From an uncultured SAR86 cluster bacterium (GTDB lineage Bacteria; Pseudomonadota; Gammaproteobacteria; Magnimaribacterales; AG-339-G14), in NCBI GenBank assembly GCA_902570035.1, contig CACFWO010000001.1, forward strand, positions 62,001 to 126,000: DNA of 64,000 bases. Direction: 5' to 3'. The notes below the pieces were generated by a model. It searched no databases. It worked only from the letters and a program-made list of their open reading frames with translations, and was not told the origin of the DNA. Below are positions 9,595 to 18,845 of the stretch, piece after piece (positions within the stretch are counted from its first letter, which is position 1; each line of letters begins with the position of its first letter). The translations under genes were made by a program, and so were the position numbers.

Positions 9595-9951
9595 TTATGC
9601 AGCAATATCTTTAACCTTTGAAACTAGAGACGCAAAACCTTCTTTGTCTTCAACAGCCATGTTGGCTAAAACTCTTCTATCCAAATCAATGTTGGCTTTT
9701 TTAAGACCGTTCATGAAAACACTATAGCTAAGACCATGCTCCCTTACTGCGGCATTAATTCTAATAATCCAAAGCGATCTAAAAGTTCTTTTCTTAACTT
9801 TTCTATCTCTGTATGCATATTGGCCAGCTTTTAGAACAGCTTGATTTGCAACTTTAAAGGTCCTACTGCGAGCTCCTCTATAACCTTTGGCTAGTTTAAG
9901 AATTTTCTTGTGTCTTTTTTTGGCTTGAACGCCACGTTTTACTCTACTCAT
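9595..9951 (-). CDS. rplT: 50S ribosomal protein L20
   Basis: 118 residues, the normal length. It is a basic protein that binds 23S rRNA early in large-subunit assembly. The N-terminus [20 protein letters not shown] and the segment [17 protein letters not shown] are typical of L20. The start overlaps the end of rpmI by 4 nt (ATGA), indicating translational coupling. In E. coli L20 represses its own operon by binding the rpmI leader; whether that holds here cannot be read from the sequence. Confidence 0.98.
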   Translation of the reverse strand: MSRVKRGVQAKKRHKKILKLAKGYRGARSRTFKVANQAVLKAGQYAYRDRKVKKRTFRSLWIIRINAAVREHGLSYSVFMNGLKKANIDLDRRVLANMAVEDKEGFASLVSKVKDIAA

Positions 9952-10145
9952 GATTTTTCTCTAAACATTCTTTTAACCAATTTTTCATCGCCAGCAGCAA
10001 GTTGAGTTGTACCTCTGAGTTGTCTTTTTGATTTTGTCGACATCTTAGTAAGAATATGTCTTTTATTAGCTTGTTTTCTTTTGAGTCCAGAGCCTGTTTT
10101 TTTAAAGCGCTTGGCAGCTCCTTTATGTACTTTTATTTTTGGCAT
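9948..10145 (-). CDS. rpmI: 50S ribosomal protein L35
   Basis: 65 residues, very basic. The start [19 protein letters not shown] is the L35 signature. It lies 2 nt after infC and overlaps rplT by 4 nt, as in the standard infC-rpmI-rplT operon. Confidence 0.97.
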   Translation of the reverse strand: MPKIKVHKGAAKRFKKTGSGLKRKQANKRHILTKMSTKSKRQLRGTTQLAAGDEKLVKRMFREKS

Positions 10146-10147
10146 AT

Positions 10148-10696
10148 TTAATTTTTCTTTTTTGTTGGTGACATAACCATTACAAGCTGTCTTCCCTCTG
10201 ACTGCGGCTCTTGCTCAACAACAGCCTGGTCAGAAAGGTCTGTTTCAATTCTTTTCAGAAGCTCAAAACCTAAATTCTGATGCGCCATTTCTCTGCCTCT
10301 AAATCTCATTGTAATCTTTGCCTTATCTCCATCTTGAATAAATCTTGTTATGCTTTTTAATTTTATTTGATAATCGTTTTCTTCTGTTCCAGGTCTAAAT
10401 TTTACTTCTTTAATTTGTGTTCTTTTTTGTTTTTTCTTTGAAGCTGATTTTTGTTTTTTCTTATCAAAAAGATGTTTACCGTAATCCATGAGTTTGCAAA
10501 CTGGATGTTCAGAATCGTTTGCTAACTGAACCAAATCAAGGCTTGCAGCGGAAGCTTTTTTCATGGCTTCTTCTATCGCAACTATTCCCAGTTGTTCTCC
10601 AGATTCAGATATAAGTCTTACTTTTGAAGCGGAAATTTGTCGATTTACAGGTTGCCTATTTTTAAAAGACGACTGTCTAGGTCTAGGTGAAGCTAT
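10148..10696 (-). CDS. infC: Translation initiation factor IF-3 with AUA start codon
   Basis: IF-3 binds the 30S subunit, blocks premature joining of the 50S subunit and rejects non-standard start codons. The first ATG in frame (10564) would drop the conserved N-terminal domain, which is clearly encoded upstream ([19 protein letters not shown]). An in-frame TAG lies at 10706-10708, and the only plausible start after it is ATA at 10696, with AGAGG six nt before it. That gives 182 residues, against 180 in E. coli. The C-terminal domain carries [15 protein letters not shown] and [11 protein letters not shown]. coli infC uses AUU for autoregulation, so a discriminated start here is consistent with the same feedback. 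Confidence 0.93.
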   Translation of the reverse strand: MASPRPRQSSFKNRQPVNRQISASKVRLISESGEQLGIVAIEEAMKKASAASLDLVQLANDSEHPVCKLMDYGKHLFDKKKQKSASKKKQKRTQIKEVKFRPGTEENDYQIKLKSITRFIQDGDKAKITMRFRGREMAHQNLGFELLKRIETDLSDQAVVEQEPQSEGRQLVMVMSPTKKKN

Positions 10697-10702
10697 TTTG
10701 AA

Positions 10703-10707
10703 CCTCT
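10703..10707 (-). promoter_or_regulatory. Ribosome binding site that fixes the ATA start of infC
   Basis: AGAGG on the minus strand, 6 nt before ATA at 10696. It overlaps the in-frame stop TAG, so no longer version of IF-3 can be made. A non-AUG start on infC is a known device for autoregulation by IF-3. Confidence 0.7.
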
Positions 10708-10725
10708 AACGGAAAATTTTAACAA

Positions 10726-12654
10726 TCAGACCTCCTTGGATCTTATTTTTCTCAAAACCATTTTTGAGAAGTCACTCTCTGACATTGAAGATTGCTTTTG
10801 AGATTGTCTATCTCTAACACTAATAGAACCCTCTTCAACCTCCTTATCACCTATCACAATCTGATATGGTATTTTTTGTATAGAGTGGTCGCGGATTTTA
10901 TAAGTGATTTTCTCATTCCTCAAGTCTGAAATGACTTTTATTTCATTTTTTTTCAATATTTCGGTGATTTCAACAACTCTATCAGTGTGTTTTTCCGACA
11001 CATTCATGACGACTGCATGAATAGGGGATAACCACAAAGGAAATGATCCATCGTATTGCTCAATTAAAATTCCAATAAATCTCTCAAAAGATCCAAGAAT
11101 TGCTCTGTGCATCATGACTGGTCTATGTTTTTTGCCATCCTCTCCTACATAAGAAGCATCAAGTCTTTCAGGCAAATTAAAGTCTGCTTGAAAAGTCCCG
11201 CACTGCCATTCCCTTTTTAGAGCATCGGTAAGAACAAAATCGATTTTTGGTCCGTAAAAAGCTCCGTCGCCTTCTGCAATTTCATAATCGATGTCTAACG
11301 CCTCGATTGCATTCTTAAGAGCTTTTTCAGCTTTATCCCAAATCTTATCAGAGCCAACTCTTACTTCTGGCCTTGTTGAAAGCTTGATATCAATTTTTTT
11401 AAAGCCGAAATCCTCATAAACATCGTAAAGAAGCGAAATAAATGAGGCAGTCTCTTCTTGGATTTGATCTTCGGTGCAAAAAATGTGTCCATCGTCTTGG
11501 GTGAAGCCTCTAACCCGCATTAGTCCATGCATGGTCCCTGAAGGTTCGTATCTATGGCAGCTGCCAAACTCTGCAAACCTAATCGGTAAGTCTCTGTATG
11601 ACTTTAACGATTGATTATAAATTTGAACGTGGCCTGGACAATTCATGGGTTTTAAAGCGTTTGTTCTCTTTTCATTTGCATGTTCTTCATCAATTTCTGT
11701 GATGAACATATTTTCTCTGTATTTTTCCCAGTGGCCTGATTTCTCCCATAATTTTCTGTCGATGACTTGTGGAGTTTTTATCTCAGAGTAATTTGCATAA
11801 ACTTGTTTCTCTCTCATATATTTTTCAACTGCAGTGTAAATACTCCATCCTTTCGGATGCCAAAAAACCATGCCAGGAGCCTCTTCTTGTAGATGGAATA
11901 AATCATATTTTTTTCCAAGAAGCCTATGGTCCCTTTTGGATGCTTCTTCTTTAATATGCAAATGATCGTCAAGTTCTTTTTTAGAATTCCAAGCAGTTCC
12001 ATAAACTCTTTGGAGCATTTTATTGTCTGATTTTCCTCTCCAATAGGCGCCGGCAACATGCGTCAGTTTAAATGCTTTTATAAAACTCATATTAGGAATG
12101 TGCGGTCCCCGACACATATCTACGTATTCCTCATGATGATAAAGGGCAACGTTTTCTAAAGTATCGATATCTTTGAGTATTTCAAGCTTGTAGTCTTCTT
12201 TTCTGCTTTTAAAGATTTTAACTGCCTCTTTATGCGGAACTACTTTTTTTTCAACTGTGTAGGAAGAACTAGCTAGCTCTTTCATGCGTTTTTCAACCTT
12301 TTCGAGATCTTGTTGAGTCAGTTTATGATCTAAATCAATATCGTAATAAAATCCATCTTCTATGATTGGTCCAATTGCCATTTTAGTTTGAGGAAAAATC
12401 TGTTTTATGGCATGACCAAATAAGTGCGCACAACTATGTCGAATAATATCCATACCTTGTTTATCTTTGCTGGTTAAAATGGATACTTCTGAGTTTTTTT
12501 CTATCAGATCGCAAGCATCATGTTCTTCCCCATTGATAATGCCTGCCAAAGTAGCTTTAGCTAAACCAGGGCCAATATCTTGAGCTAATTTAATTATGCT
12601 TGGAGGCTCTTCAAAATTTCTCTTGGATTTATCAGGAAGTATAATTTCTATCAT
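10726..12654 (-). CDS. thrS: Threonyl-tRNA synthetase
   Basis: 642 residues, the same length as the E. coli enzyme. The order is an N-terminal TGS domain (1-62), the editing domain with [10 protein letters not shown] (HxxxH type, about 73) and the lower HVAGAYWRG, the class II catalytic core, and a C-terminal anticodon-binding domain. Zinc-site residues appear in [13 protein letters not shown], in the His of the RYEPSG region and in [13 protein letters not shown]. It is first in the thrS-infC-rpmI-rplT-pheST-ihfA-merR series, 29 nt before infC. The 53-nt gap to pdxH probably holds its promoter, but no strong hexamers stand out. Confidence 0.98.
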   Translation of the reverse strand: MIEIILPDKSKRNFEEPPSIIKLAQDIGPGLAKATLAGIINGEEHDACDLIEKNSEVSILTSKDKQGMDIIRHSCAHLFGHAIKQIFPQTKMAIGPIIEDGFYYDIDLDHKLTQQDLEKVEKRMKELASSSYTVEKKVVPHKEAVKIFKSRKEDYKLEILKDIDTLENVALYHHEEYVDMCRGPHIPNMSFIKAFKLTHVAGAYWRGKSDNKMLQRVYGTAWNSKKELDDHLHIKEEASKRDHRLLGKKYDLFHLQEEAPGMVFWHPKGWSIYTAVEKYMREKQVYANYSEIKTPQVIDRKLWEKSGHWEKYRENMFITEIDEEHANEKRTNALKPMNCPGHVQIYNQSLKSYRDLPIRFAEFGSCHRYEPSGTMHGLMRVRGFTQDDGHIFCTEDQIQEETASFISLLYDVYEDFGFKKIDIKLSTRPEVRVGSDKIWDKAEKALKNAIEALDIDYEIAEGDGAFYGPKIDFVLTDALKREWQCGTFQADFNLPERLDASYVGEDGKKHRPVMMHRAILGSFERFIGILIEQYDGSFPLWLSPIHAVVMNVSEKHTDRVVEITEILKKNEIKVISDLRNEKITYKIRDHSIQKIPYQIVIGDKEVEEGSISVRDRQSQKQSSMSESDFSKMVLRKIRSKEV

Positions 12655-12707
12655 TTTTTGACCTATACGAGGGGCCAGAAGCTATTTTACTCAATTATCA
12701 CTATTTT

Positions 12708-13301
12708 TTAAGGAGAAAGGTAAGATTTAAGCCACTTTTTTCCCTCCAATTTAAAAAGTGTTCTTTCATGTCTTCGGAATTCTCCTTCTTTCCAAATTTC
12801 AATCTGATTAGGTATGATTTTGTACATACCGCAATGATCTGGCAGTTTGATTTCCTTCTCTTCCAAAGAATTAATAGCTTCTTCAACTTTCTTTTGGAAA
12901 CTTTCGAAAGAATCGATTTCTTCACTCTGTTTTGAAACAATGGCCGAGATTCTTGAACCTTTTGGTCTCGAATTAAAGTATTCTTCCGACTCTTGCCTGG
13001 GAGCTTCTGAGATCGTTCCACTGATTCTGATTTGAACTTGTAACTCTCTCCACCAAAAATTTACTGAAACATTATTATTTTTTGAAATATCTTGACCCTT
13101 CTTACTTTTATAGTTGGTGTAAAAAAATAAACCATCGTCAGTAAATTTTTTTAGTAGTACAACTCTGGAAGAAGGTCTCTGATCTTCATCAACAGTTGAA
13201 ACAGTCATACCGTTCCAATCTTGTAACTTTTTATCTCTAGCTTGCTCAAGGAAATATTTGATCTCAAGAAAAGATTCTTGAGAGATAGAATCAAAATTCA
13301 T
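12708..13301 (-). CDS. pdxH: Pyridoxine/pyridoxamine 5'-phosphate oxidase
   Basis: 197 residues, slightly shorter than the E. coli protein (218) because the N-terminal extension is shorter. It is an FMN enzyme that oxidises pyridoxamine- or pyridoxine-5'-phosphate to pyridoxal-5'-phosphate. The FMN-binding segments SSRVVLLK, FYTNYKSKKG and VQIRISG are all present, followed by SRPKGSRISAIVSKQS. The C-terminal signature (QIEIWKEGEFRRHER) contains the substrate-binding RxH pattern. It abuts the DoxX gene with no gap, so the two are translated from one mRNA. Confidence 0.95.
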   Translation of the reverse strand: MNFDSISQESFLEIKYFLEQARDKKLQDWNGMTVSTVDEDQRPSSRVVLLKKFTDDGLFFYTNYKSKKGQDISKNNNVSVNFWWRELQVQIRISGTISEAPRQESEEYFNSRPKGSRISAIVSKQSEEIDSFESFQKKVEEAINSLEEKEIKLPDHCGMYKIIPNQIEIWKEGEFRRHERTLFKLEGKKWLKSYLSP

Positions 13302-13772
13302 TTATTTTCTTTGAACCCAAAAATCTAACGATAAGTATTTGCCAGGGCCAAATAATAAAACGATTGCTGTCATCAAGAGATAAGTCACTGACATCTCATA
13401 GCCTCCCGCATCTGCATTCCATCCGTTTGGAGAATGATAATAAGTAGCCACAATCATACAGACTAGAATGGGTACAGTTGCCCACCTTGAAAAAAGACCT
13501 ATTAATAAAAGAACTGCGCCTCCTGCTTCAGCTATCACTGTCAGCCAAGCAAAAAGGTCGGGTAGAATTAAGTTGAGATTATCTTTCCCTCCTGGTCCCA
13601 AAAACTCTGAAAACCTATCAACATTAGGTATACCGTCTTCCCAAGCAATTTTTCTTACCCCAGCGTTCCAAAAAATGAAAAATAAATAAGCTCTTAAAAA
13701 GAATAGCCCTATGAAATCAAAGGCTTTTAAATTCCCTAAAAAATTGTCTATTTTTAAAATTAATTTAATCAT
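13302..13772 (-). CDS. DoxX-family membrane protein
   Basis: 156 residues with four predicted membrane segments (about 22-40, 71-90, 95-112 and 124-143). The pattern RAYLFFIFWNAGVRKI followed by a Gly-rich second helix (AEAGGAVLLLIGLFSRWA) is that of the DoxX/DoxD-like family. The biochemical role of these proteins is unclear; some form oxidoreductase complexes. The start overlaps the upstream DnaJ-domain gene by 4 nt. Confidence 0.85.
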   Translation of the reverse strand: MIKLILKIDNFLGNLKAFDFIGLFFLRAYLFFIFWNAGVRKIAWEDGIPNVDRFSEFLGPGGKDNLNLILPDLFAWLTVIAEAGGAVLLLIGLFSRWATVPILVCMIVATYYHSPNGWNADAGGYEMSVTYLLMTAIVLLFGPGKYLSLDFWVQRK

Positions 13773-14500
13773 TTTTTTTCCTTCTCTATTATCTCAAATG
13801 CTGCTTGTATTTCTATAAATTTTTCTTTTGCTTTTTCAATTAATTCCTCTGGAAGCCCCTTAGAAATAAGTGCATCTGGATGAAACTCTTTTCTCTTTAC
13901 TCTATAGATTTTTTTTACTTCGTCTAATGTCATGTCTTTAGTAACTCCCAAAATTTCGTAAGCATCTGAAATTTTTCCAACGTATTTATTGTATAAATCT
14001 TCATAAACACTGCTATCAAATCTGAAGATATTTGGAATCTTCCTCAGTAACTTCTCCTCATTCTCATGCATTTCTCCATCAGCCATGGCTAATTCAAATA
14101 AGAGCTCATAAAAAACCAAAAGTGAATTTGGACTGGAGCCTAGGAGTTGGTAAAGCTGTTTAGCGTATGCATCAAAAGACGTACTATCTGATTTAGCCTT
14201 TTGAAAGATATTTATAGCAAAATTTCTTTCCTCATCGCTGAAGTTAAATTTATTTGAGATAAAGCTCTCAATTTTTGAAACTTCTTCTTCGCTTACCCTT
14301 CCATCAGCTTTAGCTATTTTTGCCAAGCACGCAAATAAAGCTGTAAAAAAAGCTACTTGATGATCTAGATTGTTAGGATTTCTTCTTGATTTTGCTTGCC
14401 TCGTCATTCTTGACCCCATGACGCTTCCAACAAGAGCGCCTATTGGTCCAAGCAAAGTGAAGCCAATCATTCCGCCGACAATTCCTCCAATTAAACTCAT
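13769..14500 (-). CDS. djlA: TerB-like and DnaJ-domain co-chaperone (DjlA-like)
   Basis: 243 residues. A Gly-rich hydrophobic N-terminus (about 3-30) should anchor it in the inner membrane. A TerB-like helical domain spans roughly 45-170 (two acidic DGRVSEEE/DGEMHENEE loops). A C-terminal J domain covers about 178-243, with the HPD tripeptide (EFHPDAL) near residue 207 that stimulates DnaK ATPase. This is the DjlA architecture, though somewhat shorter than in E. coli (271). It is divergently transcribed from the zinc-ribbon gene at 14569; the gap of about 68 nt must hold both promoters. Confidence 0.88.
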   Translation of the reverse strand: MSLIGGIVGGMIGFTLLGPIGALVGSVMGSRMTRQAKSRRNPNNLDHQVAFFTALFACLAKIAKADGRVSEEEVSKIESFISNKFNFSDEERNFAINIFQKAKSDSTSFDAYAKQLYQLLGSSPNSLLVFYELLFELAMADGEMHENEEKLLRKIPNIFRFDSSVYEDLYNKYVGKISDAYEILGVTKDMTLDEVKKIYRVKRKEFHPDALISKGLPEELIEKAKEKFIEIQAAFEIIEKEKK

Positions 14501-14526
14501 TTTTTCTTAATATTTTTGCATTGCTA

Positions 14527-14535
14527 TGGTTTAAT
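14527..14535 (+). promoter_or_regulatory. Possible extended -10 promoter for the plus-strand trio
   Basis: TGGTTTAAT matches the TGn-TATAAT pattern in five of six -10 positions. It lies 34 nt before the ATG at 14569 in the short divergent gap. No convincing -35 element is visible, so the assignment is weak. Confidence 0.3.
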
Positions 14536-14568
14536 AATTGTACATGGATAAGTTTTATTGGGAGAAAT

Positions 14569-14985
14569 ATGTCTGAAGCAAAACCATTACCAGTAGTAGA
14601 TTTCTTAAAAATTCCTGAGGATGGTGATCCCTATCTGGAAGGTTATAGGTGCAAAAAGTGTGGATCTATTTATTTAGGTGAGAGAAATGTTTGCTCTAAG
14701 TGTTTTGCAAGAGACGAAATGGAAGTTATCAAACTTTCCGAAACTGGAATCTTGCATAGCTATGCAATTGTATTTAGATCCTTTCCTGGCATCGATGTCC
14801 CTTATATCTCAGCTATAGTGGATCTCGACGAAGGAGGAACAATTAAAGGAAACTTAATAAATATTGATCCAGATCCTGATAAAATAGAATTTAATATGCC
14901 AGTCAAAATAACTTATGGCGATGCTTTAGGTAGAAAAGATAAAGAAGGAAATTCTTATCTAAGTTATTTCTTTGAACCAGCTTAA
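14569..14985 (+). CDS. Zinc-ribbon / OB-fold (DUF35) acyl-CoA-associated protein
   Basis: 138 residues from the ATG at 14569, which has GGGAG 6 nt upstream. An upstream TTG at 14521 is in frame but has no ribosome site. Four Cys (28, 31, 42 and 45; CKKCG and CSKC) form a rubredoxin-like zinc ribbon, followed by an OB-fold with IVDLDEGGTIKGNL. Such proteins pair with thiolases of the SCP-x type, and here the thiolase follows 13 nt later. The complex probably handles acyl-CoA in fatty acid or sterol-type metabolism; the substrate is unknown. Confidence 0.9.
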   Translation: MSEAKPLPVVDFLKIPEDGDPYLEGYRCKKCGSIYLGERNVCSKCFARDEMEVIKLSETGILHSYAIVFRSFPGIDVPYISAIVDLDEGGTIKGNLINIDPDPDKIEFNMPVKITYGDALGRKDKEGNSYLSYFFEPA

Positions 14986-14998
14986 GTGAGGTGAAATT

Positions 14999-16141
14999 AT
15001 GAGTGATGTTTATGTAATGGGTGTTGATATGATTAAGTTTGGAAGATTTCCAGACAGAAGTGTCCCTAACATAGGAGCGGAAGCAGCTTTAATGGCTCTA
15101 GATGATGCTGGTTTAGGCATCCAAGATATGCAAGCCCTTTATTGTGGAAACCTTGGTCAAGCCAATGCAATGGTAGGTCAAAGAATTCTTCAGGAAATTG
15201 GTCAAACTGGAATGCCTGTTGTAAATGTTGCCAATGCTTGTGCAACTGGTGCAACTGCTTTTAGAGAAGCCTGGATGTCTATAAAAGCTGGAATGTATGA
15301 CGTTGTTCTTGCTGTGGGTGTTGAGCAAATGGGTAAAGGTCTCTTAGGAGGAGCTGGTGGCGGTGAAGGAATTCCCAAAGAAGGTCTTCTAGGTTCAGGA
15401 ACAATGCCTTGTGTTTTTGCTGAAGCTGGCATGGAGCATACTAAGGAATATGGAACCACTTTTGAGCAATTTGCAAAAATTTCTGTAAAAAATCATCATC
15501 ATTCAACAATGAATCCAAAGGCTATGTACCAAATTGAAACGCCTTTAGATGAAGTAATGAATGCAGAAATGATCTCTTATCCAAATACTAAGCTCATGTG
15601 TTCGGTAAATGTAGATGGTTCTGCAGCTGCTGTTTTAGTGTCTGAAAAGAAAGCTAGAGAACTAGGAATGTCAAGAGCGGTAAAAGTAAGAGCTTCGGCA
15701 ATGGCAAGTGATCCATACACTGACAGGGATTTAGTGATGCCCGATGTAAATGCATGTACAAGACTTGCTGCAAAAGATGCTTATGAACAAGCAGGTATAG
15801 GACCCGAAGATGTCAACCTTGTAGAACTTCATGATTGTTTTGCAACTGCTGAAATGCTTCATTATGAAAATCTTGGTCTTTGTAAAGATGGAGAAGCAGG
15901 AAGAATGATTGATGAAGGTCATGTTGAGCTTGGCGGTAAGGTGCCGGTGAACGTTTCTGGCGGTCTTTTATCAAAAGGTCATCCGCTCGGAGCTACAGGG
16001 ATAGCAAATATCTATGAAGTTTGTACTCATTTAAGAGGAGAGGCTGGTGCAAGACAAGTTGAAGGAGCAAAGATTGGGATGACGCATGTCATTGGTCTCG
16101 GGACAGCATGTGGCATTCATATTCTAGAGAAAACTAATTAA
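14999..16141 (+). CDS. Thiolase-family protein (SCP-x / acetyl-CoA acetyltransferase type)
   Basis: 380 residues. The nucleophilic Cys is expected at 81 in the motif NACATGA. The HDCFATAEM segment and SGGLLSKGHPLGATGIA carry the conserved His residues, and GLGTACGIHILEK ends the protein as in the SCP-x-like subgroup. A Shine-Dalgarno GAGGTG precedes the ATG. It pairs with the upstream zinc-ribbon protein, the usual two-component arrangement. A role in beta-ketoacyl-CoA cleavage or condensation is inferred; chain specificity cannot be read. Confidence 0.93.
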   Translation: MSDVYVMGVDMIKFGRFPDRSVPNIGAEAALMALDDAGLGIQDMQALYCGNLGQANAMVGQRILQEIGQTGMPVVNVANACATGATAFREAWMSIKAGMYDVVLAVGVEQMGKGLLGGAGGGEGIPKEGLLGSGTMPCVFAEAGMEHTKEYGTTFEQFAKISVKNHHHSTMNPKAMYQIETPLDEVMNAEMISYPNTKLMCSVNVDGSAAAVLVSEKKARELGMSRAVKVRASAMASDPYTDRDLVMPDVNACTRLAAKDAYEQAGIGPEDVNLVELHDCFATAEMLHYENLGLCKDGEAGRMIDEGHVELGGKVPVNVSGGLLSKGHPLGATGIANIYEVCTHLRGEAGARQVEGAKIGMTHVIGLGTACGIHILEKTN

Positions 16142-16144
16142 GCC

Positions 16145-16633
16145 TTGAAAATAGGCCTTACTGGCGATACTCATAATAATTTAAAAAATGTCGCAAAAAT
16201 TTGCGACATTTTTAACTCTCATGATTTAGATTTTGTCATTCATACTGGAGATATAAGTCTCCCAAAAACTTTAAAGGCTTTTGATCTGCTCAATGCCCCC
16301 TTAAAAGGAGTTTTTGGTAATAATGATCAAGGAGATAAAGAAAGTTTATTAAAAGTATGCGAAGAAAAAGGTTTTTTGTTTCAAGATAAATTAGAAATAC
16401 AAATATCCGATGAAAATTTTTTATTTGCTGTTCATGACCCAAATGATATTGAAACTAAATTCTATAAGCCTGGAAATATCATAGTTCACGGGCATACACA
16501 TCGATTTAGAGATGAAGTTTATAGAGATACATTTATTTTTAATCCTGGGGAATGCGCCGGGATGATTAAAGGCATGAATAAAATAGGAATAGTAGACACC
16601 ACCTACCCCAGCATGGAAATCATTAATTTTTAG
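16145..16633 (+). CDS. Metallophosphoesterase (YfcE/MJ0936 family)
   Basis: 162 residues. The calcineurin-like metal-site motifs are in order: GDTH (7-10), TGD (34-36), GNND (58-61, in place of the usual GNH/CD) and GHTH near 117. The only possible start is TTG at 16145, because an in-frame TAA ends one codon earlier. It begins 3 nt after the thiolase stop and must be read through from that operon. The family hydrolyses phosphodiesters with Mn2+ or similar metals; the natural substrate is unknown. Its end overlaps the convergent gene at 16623 by 11 nt. Confidence 0.92.
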   Translation: MKIGLTGDTHNNLKNVAKICDIFNSHDLDFVIHTGDISLPKTLKAFDLLNAPLKGVFGNNDQGDKESLLKVCEEKGFLFQDKLEIQISDENFLFAVHDPNDIETKFYKPGNIIVHGHTHRFRDEVYRDTFIFNPGECAGMIKGMNKIGIVDTTYPSMEIINF

Positions 16634-16928
16634 ATTTATACCTAAATATAAGAAAATCCAATATCAAAATCAAAAAAAAGACTAGTACAAAAGGTCTAAC
16701 TAGTCTCATCTGAATTAAGTTCTCAGATTCTAATAGATCTATCAAATAGATTGAGAGAATAGGAGCCATATCTCTACTTCCTGGATGCAAGAACCACGAA
16801 GTGATAAATAAACTTAAAAAGACTGCATAACTAATCCTTTTTAAGATTTTATTTGAAAACAGTTTTCTAATTAATAGAGCAATAACTAAAGCAAGAGAAA
16901 AATTTAAGAACCAGGCTAAGTAGATCAT
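16623..16928 (-). CDS. Small membrane protein of unknown function
   Basis: 101 residues with three hydrophobic segments (about 3-20, 30-46 and 78-94) separated by short charged loops, so an inner-membrane protein is likely. I recognise no family. It shares a 4-nt ATGA overlap with the RNase D gene upstream, which supports real translation, and overlaps the metallophosphoesterase tail-to-tail by 11 nt. Confidence 0.7.
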   Translation of the reverse strand: MIYLAWFLNFSLALVIALLIRKLFSNKILKRISYAVFLSLFITSWFLHPGSRDMAPILSIYLIDLLESENLIQMRLVRPFVLVFFLILILDFLIFRYKSKN

Positions 16929-17788
16929 ATGAAAACATTCATAAATTCATTTCTCGATGAATCTTTTTTTATAATCCACTTACATTCATTTAGGTTATTA
17001 CTTTCTAATATCTTTTTTAATCTTTTTAAGTCTCTATCCTCAAAAATATGACTAGGTGGAACATTATATTGCTTCGCCTGGTCCTCTCTCCAAATAAATA
17101 TTTCAATTTCCTTTGAGGAGATATTTCTATTTTTTTTCTTAAGTCTTTTTAATCGAGAGATTGAAAAATCTTCATGCCCAAGCTCATTTTCTTTTTCGCA
17201 CAAAGAGTAAAAAAGATCTAGTTTATTTGATTTAATTATTTTTTTATTTTGAATATCCATTATTGAGTGAAGATATCTCACATCTTCAGCAGCATAATCT
17301 AATTGTTTTTTTCTTAATGGACGCTTTCCCCAATCAGAATTAGTTTCAGATTTAGATATGCTTTTGAAAAGATATTTTTTCACAAGTTTTTTATAACTAA
17401 TTTGGATTCCGATATTTTGATTCAAAATATCCTCCGCAAGTTGAGTATCAAATATTTTTTTAATTTTAATACCTAAACAGTTGAAAATTACAGATGAATC
17501 ACCTCTAACTGAATGAAATATTTTTAAAATATTTCTATTCGAAAAAACTTTTTCGATAATAGATATGTCAAATGCAAGGCAATCAAGAATATATATTTTA
17601 TTATCTGTTGCTATTTGAATTAGGCTTAGCTTGGGGTAATAAGTATCTCTCCAAATAAATTCAGTATCTATAGCTAGCTTGTCATAAGATTCAAGATCTT
17701 TCATTACTGATCTTAACGTGGAGCCGTCATTTATGTATTGGAACTCTTTTGGTGAAAAAAAATCTTTTAGTAGGTTATAAACTCTCAA
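16925..17788 (-). CDS. rnd: Ribonuclease D-like 3'-5' exoribonuclease
   Basis: 287 residues, shorter than E. coli RNase D (375). The DEDDy exonuclease residues are visible: D41 and E43 in AIDTEF, the Asp in FHSVRGD, and the Tyr/Asp pair in YAAEDVRYL; FDTQLAE is the middle conserved strand. The C-terminal part (IFIWREDQAKQYNVPPSHIF) looks like one HRDC domain, where E. coli has two. It takes part in tRNA 3'-end maturation in relatives. It precedes the small membrane protein and follows the polysaccharide island. Confidence 0.9.
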   Translation of the reverse strand: MRVYNLLKDFFSPKEFQYINDGSTLRSVMKDLESYDKLAIDTEFIWRDTYYPKLSLIQIATDNKIYILDCLAFDISIIEKVFSNRNILKIFHSVRGDSSVIFNCLGIKIKKIFDTQLAEDILNQNIGIQISYKKLVKKYLFKSISKSETNSDWGKRPLRKKQLDYAAEDVRYLHSIMDIQNKKIIKSNKLDLFYSLCEKENELGHEDFSISRLKRLKKKNRNISSKEIEIFIWREDQAKQYNVPPSHIFEDRDLKRLKKILESNNLNECKWIIKKDSSRNEFMNVFI

Positions 17789-17848
17789 TTATTATTTTAT
17801 CTATATCTAGTTTAAGAATTATTTTTTCAAGATAACTCTCTACGTTTT

Positions 17849-17874
17849 AAGAAGACGATCAGAATCATCTTCTT
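17849..17874. other. Hairpin over the stop codon of the last polysaccharide gene
   Basis: A 10-bp stem pairs 17849-17858 with 17865-17874 (one wobble in the minus transcript) around a 6-nt loop. The TGA stop of the epimerase at 17865 lies inside the stem. No U-run follows on the minus strand; on the plus strand a T-rich stretch follows. It marks the end of the island operon and may protect or terminate the mRNA, but it is not a typical intrinsic terminator. Confidence 0.35.
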
Positions 17875-18839
17875 GGTTGTTTTTTATCTTTAAATTCGTA
17901 AATTATTGTTTTTTCTAAAGCTTCCTCTAATTTATAAGGCGGTACAAAGCCTATTTCATTAAAACTTGTCTCAAATAATGAATTTGAGCAAAATTTTTTG
18001 ATCCTTATTGCGCTTATCTGAAATTTCTTTCTTAAAAAGAAAGCTAAAATGTCAATCAAATATCCAAGAAATAGTGCGATAAAATAAGGTATTTTTATTG
18101 TAAATCGCATTTTTATTCCTAAAGTTTTTTTAATCAAATTTACAAGGCTCTCCATAGAAAAATCAGGTTTATCAACATAATTAAAAATATGACATCCTTT
18201 TTTTAATTCCAGAGTATGTTTTATAAATGCAGACAAGTTCTCTACATACGCAATCGATTTTTTATTTTTTCCATCGCCGATCATGAAAATACTCAATTTT
18301 CTTAATTGGTTTATTAGGTTATAAATATTACCTCTATTATTTGCACCAAAGACAGCTGTGGGTCTAACTATGATCAGATTCCTATCTTGCGGGGCTTCAT
18401 TTTGCCAATTTATAAATACTTTTTCTGCCTCAAGTTTTGTTTTTCCATAATCATTAAAAGGTTTTTTTTCAGAATCTTCATCACAAATTTTTTTAGAAAA
18501 GCCATACACAGCAACGGAGCTTAAAAAAACTATGTTATTAATATTAAGTTTTCTAGCTACTTCACAAATATTTATTGATCCTTGAACATTTACATCGTGA
18601 TAGAGGGACTTAGGTAATACATTATCCTTGTGTTCTGCGGCTAAATTTATAAGGATATTAAAATCTTTATTAAGTCCAGATTCTAATGACTCAAGATTTG
18701 TTATATCTCCATGGATAAAGTTTTCTGAAGTTTTATTATTTTTTTTATCAAAAGTAAAAGTCTCAAAATTATTTTGTAGAACCTCTTGAAGATTTGTTCC
18801 AATAAAACCATTTCCGCCTATTAAACAAATTTTATTCAT
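17865..18839 (-). CDS. NAD-dependent epimerase/dehydratase (extended SDR)
   Basis: 324 residues. The Rossmann motif GGNGFIGTN is at 8-16, and the catalytic Ser (FLSSVAVYG) and YGKTK (YxxxK) follow in order. A hydrophobic stretch near 250-270 is unusual for a soluble epimerase and resembles WbfT-like/UDP-sugar epimerases found beside lipid-linked sugar genes. It is the last gene of the island, ending at a hairpin, and follows the glycosyltransferase by 6 nt. It acts on a nucleotide or lipid-linked sugar; the exact substrate cannot be stated. Confidence 0.88.
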   Translation of the reverse strand: MNKICLIGGNGFIGTNLQEVLQNNFETFTFDKKNNKTSENFIHGDITNLESLESGLNKDFNILINLAAEHKDNVLPKSLYHDVNVQGSINICEVARKLNINNIVFLSSVAVYGFSKKICDEDSEKKPFNDYGKTKLEAEKVFINWQNEAPQDRNLIIVRPTAVFGANNRGNIYNLINQLRKLSIFMIGDGKNKKSIAYVENLSAFIKHTLELKKGCHIFNYVDKPDFSMESLVNLIKKTLGIKMRFTIKIPYFIALFLGYLIDILAFFLRKKFQISAIRIKKFCSNSLFETSFNEIGFVPPYKLEEALEKTIIYEFKDKKQPRR

Positions 18840-18845
18840 ACTTAT

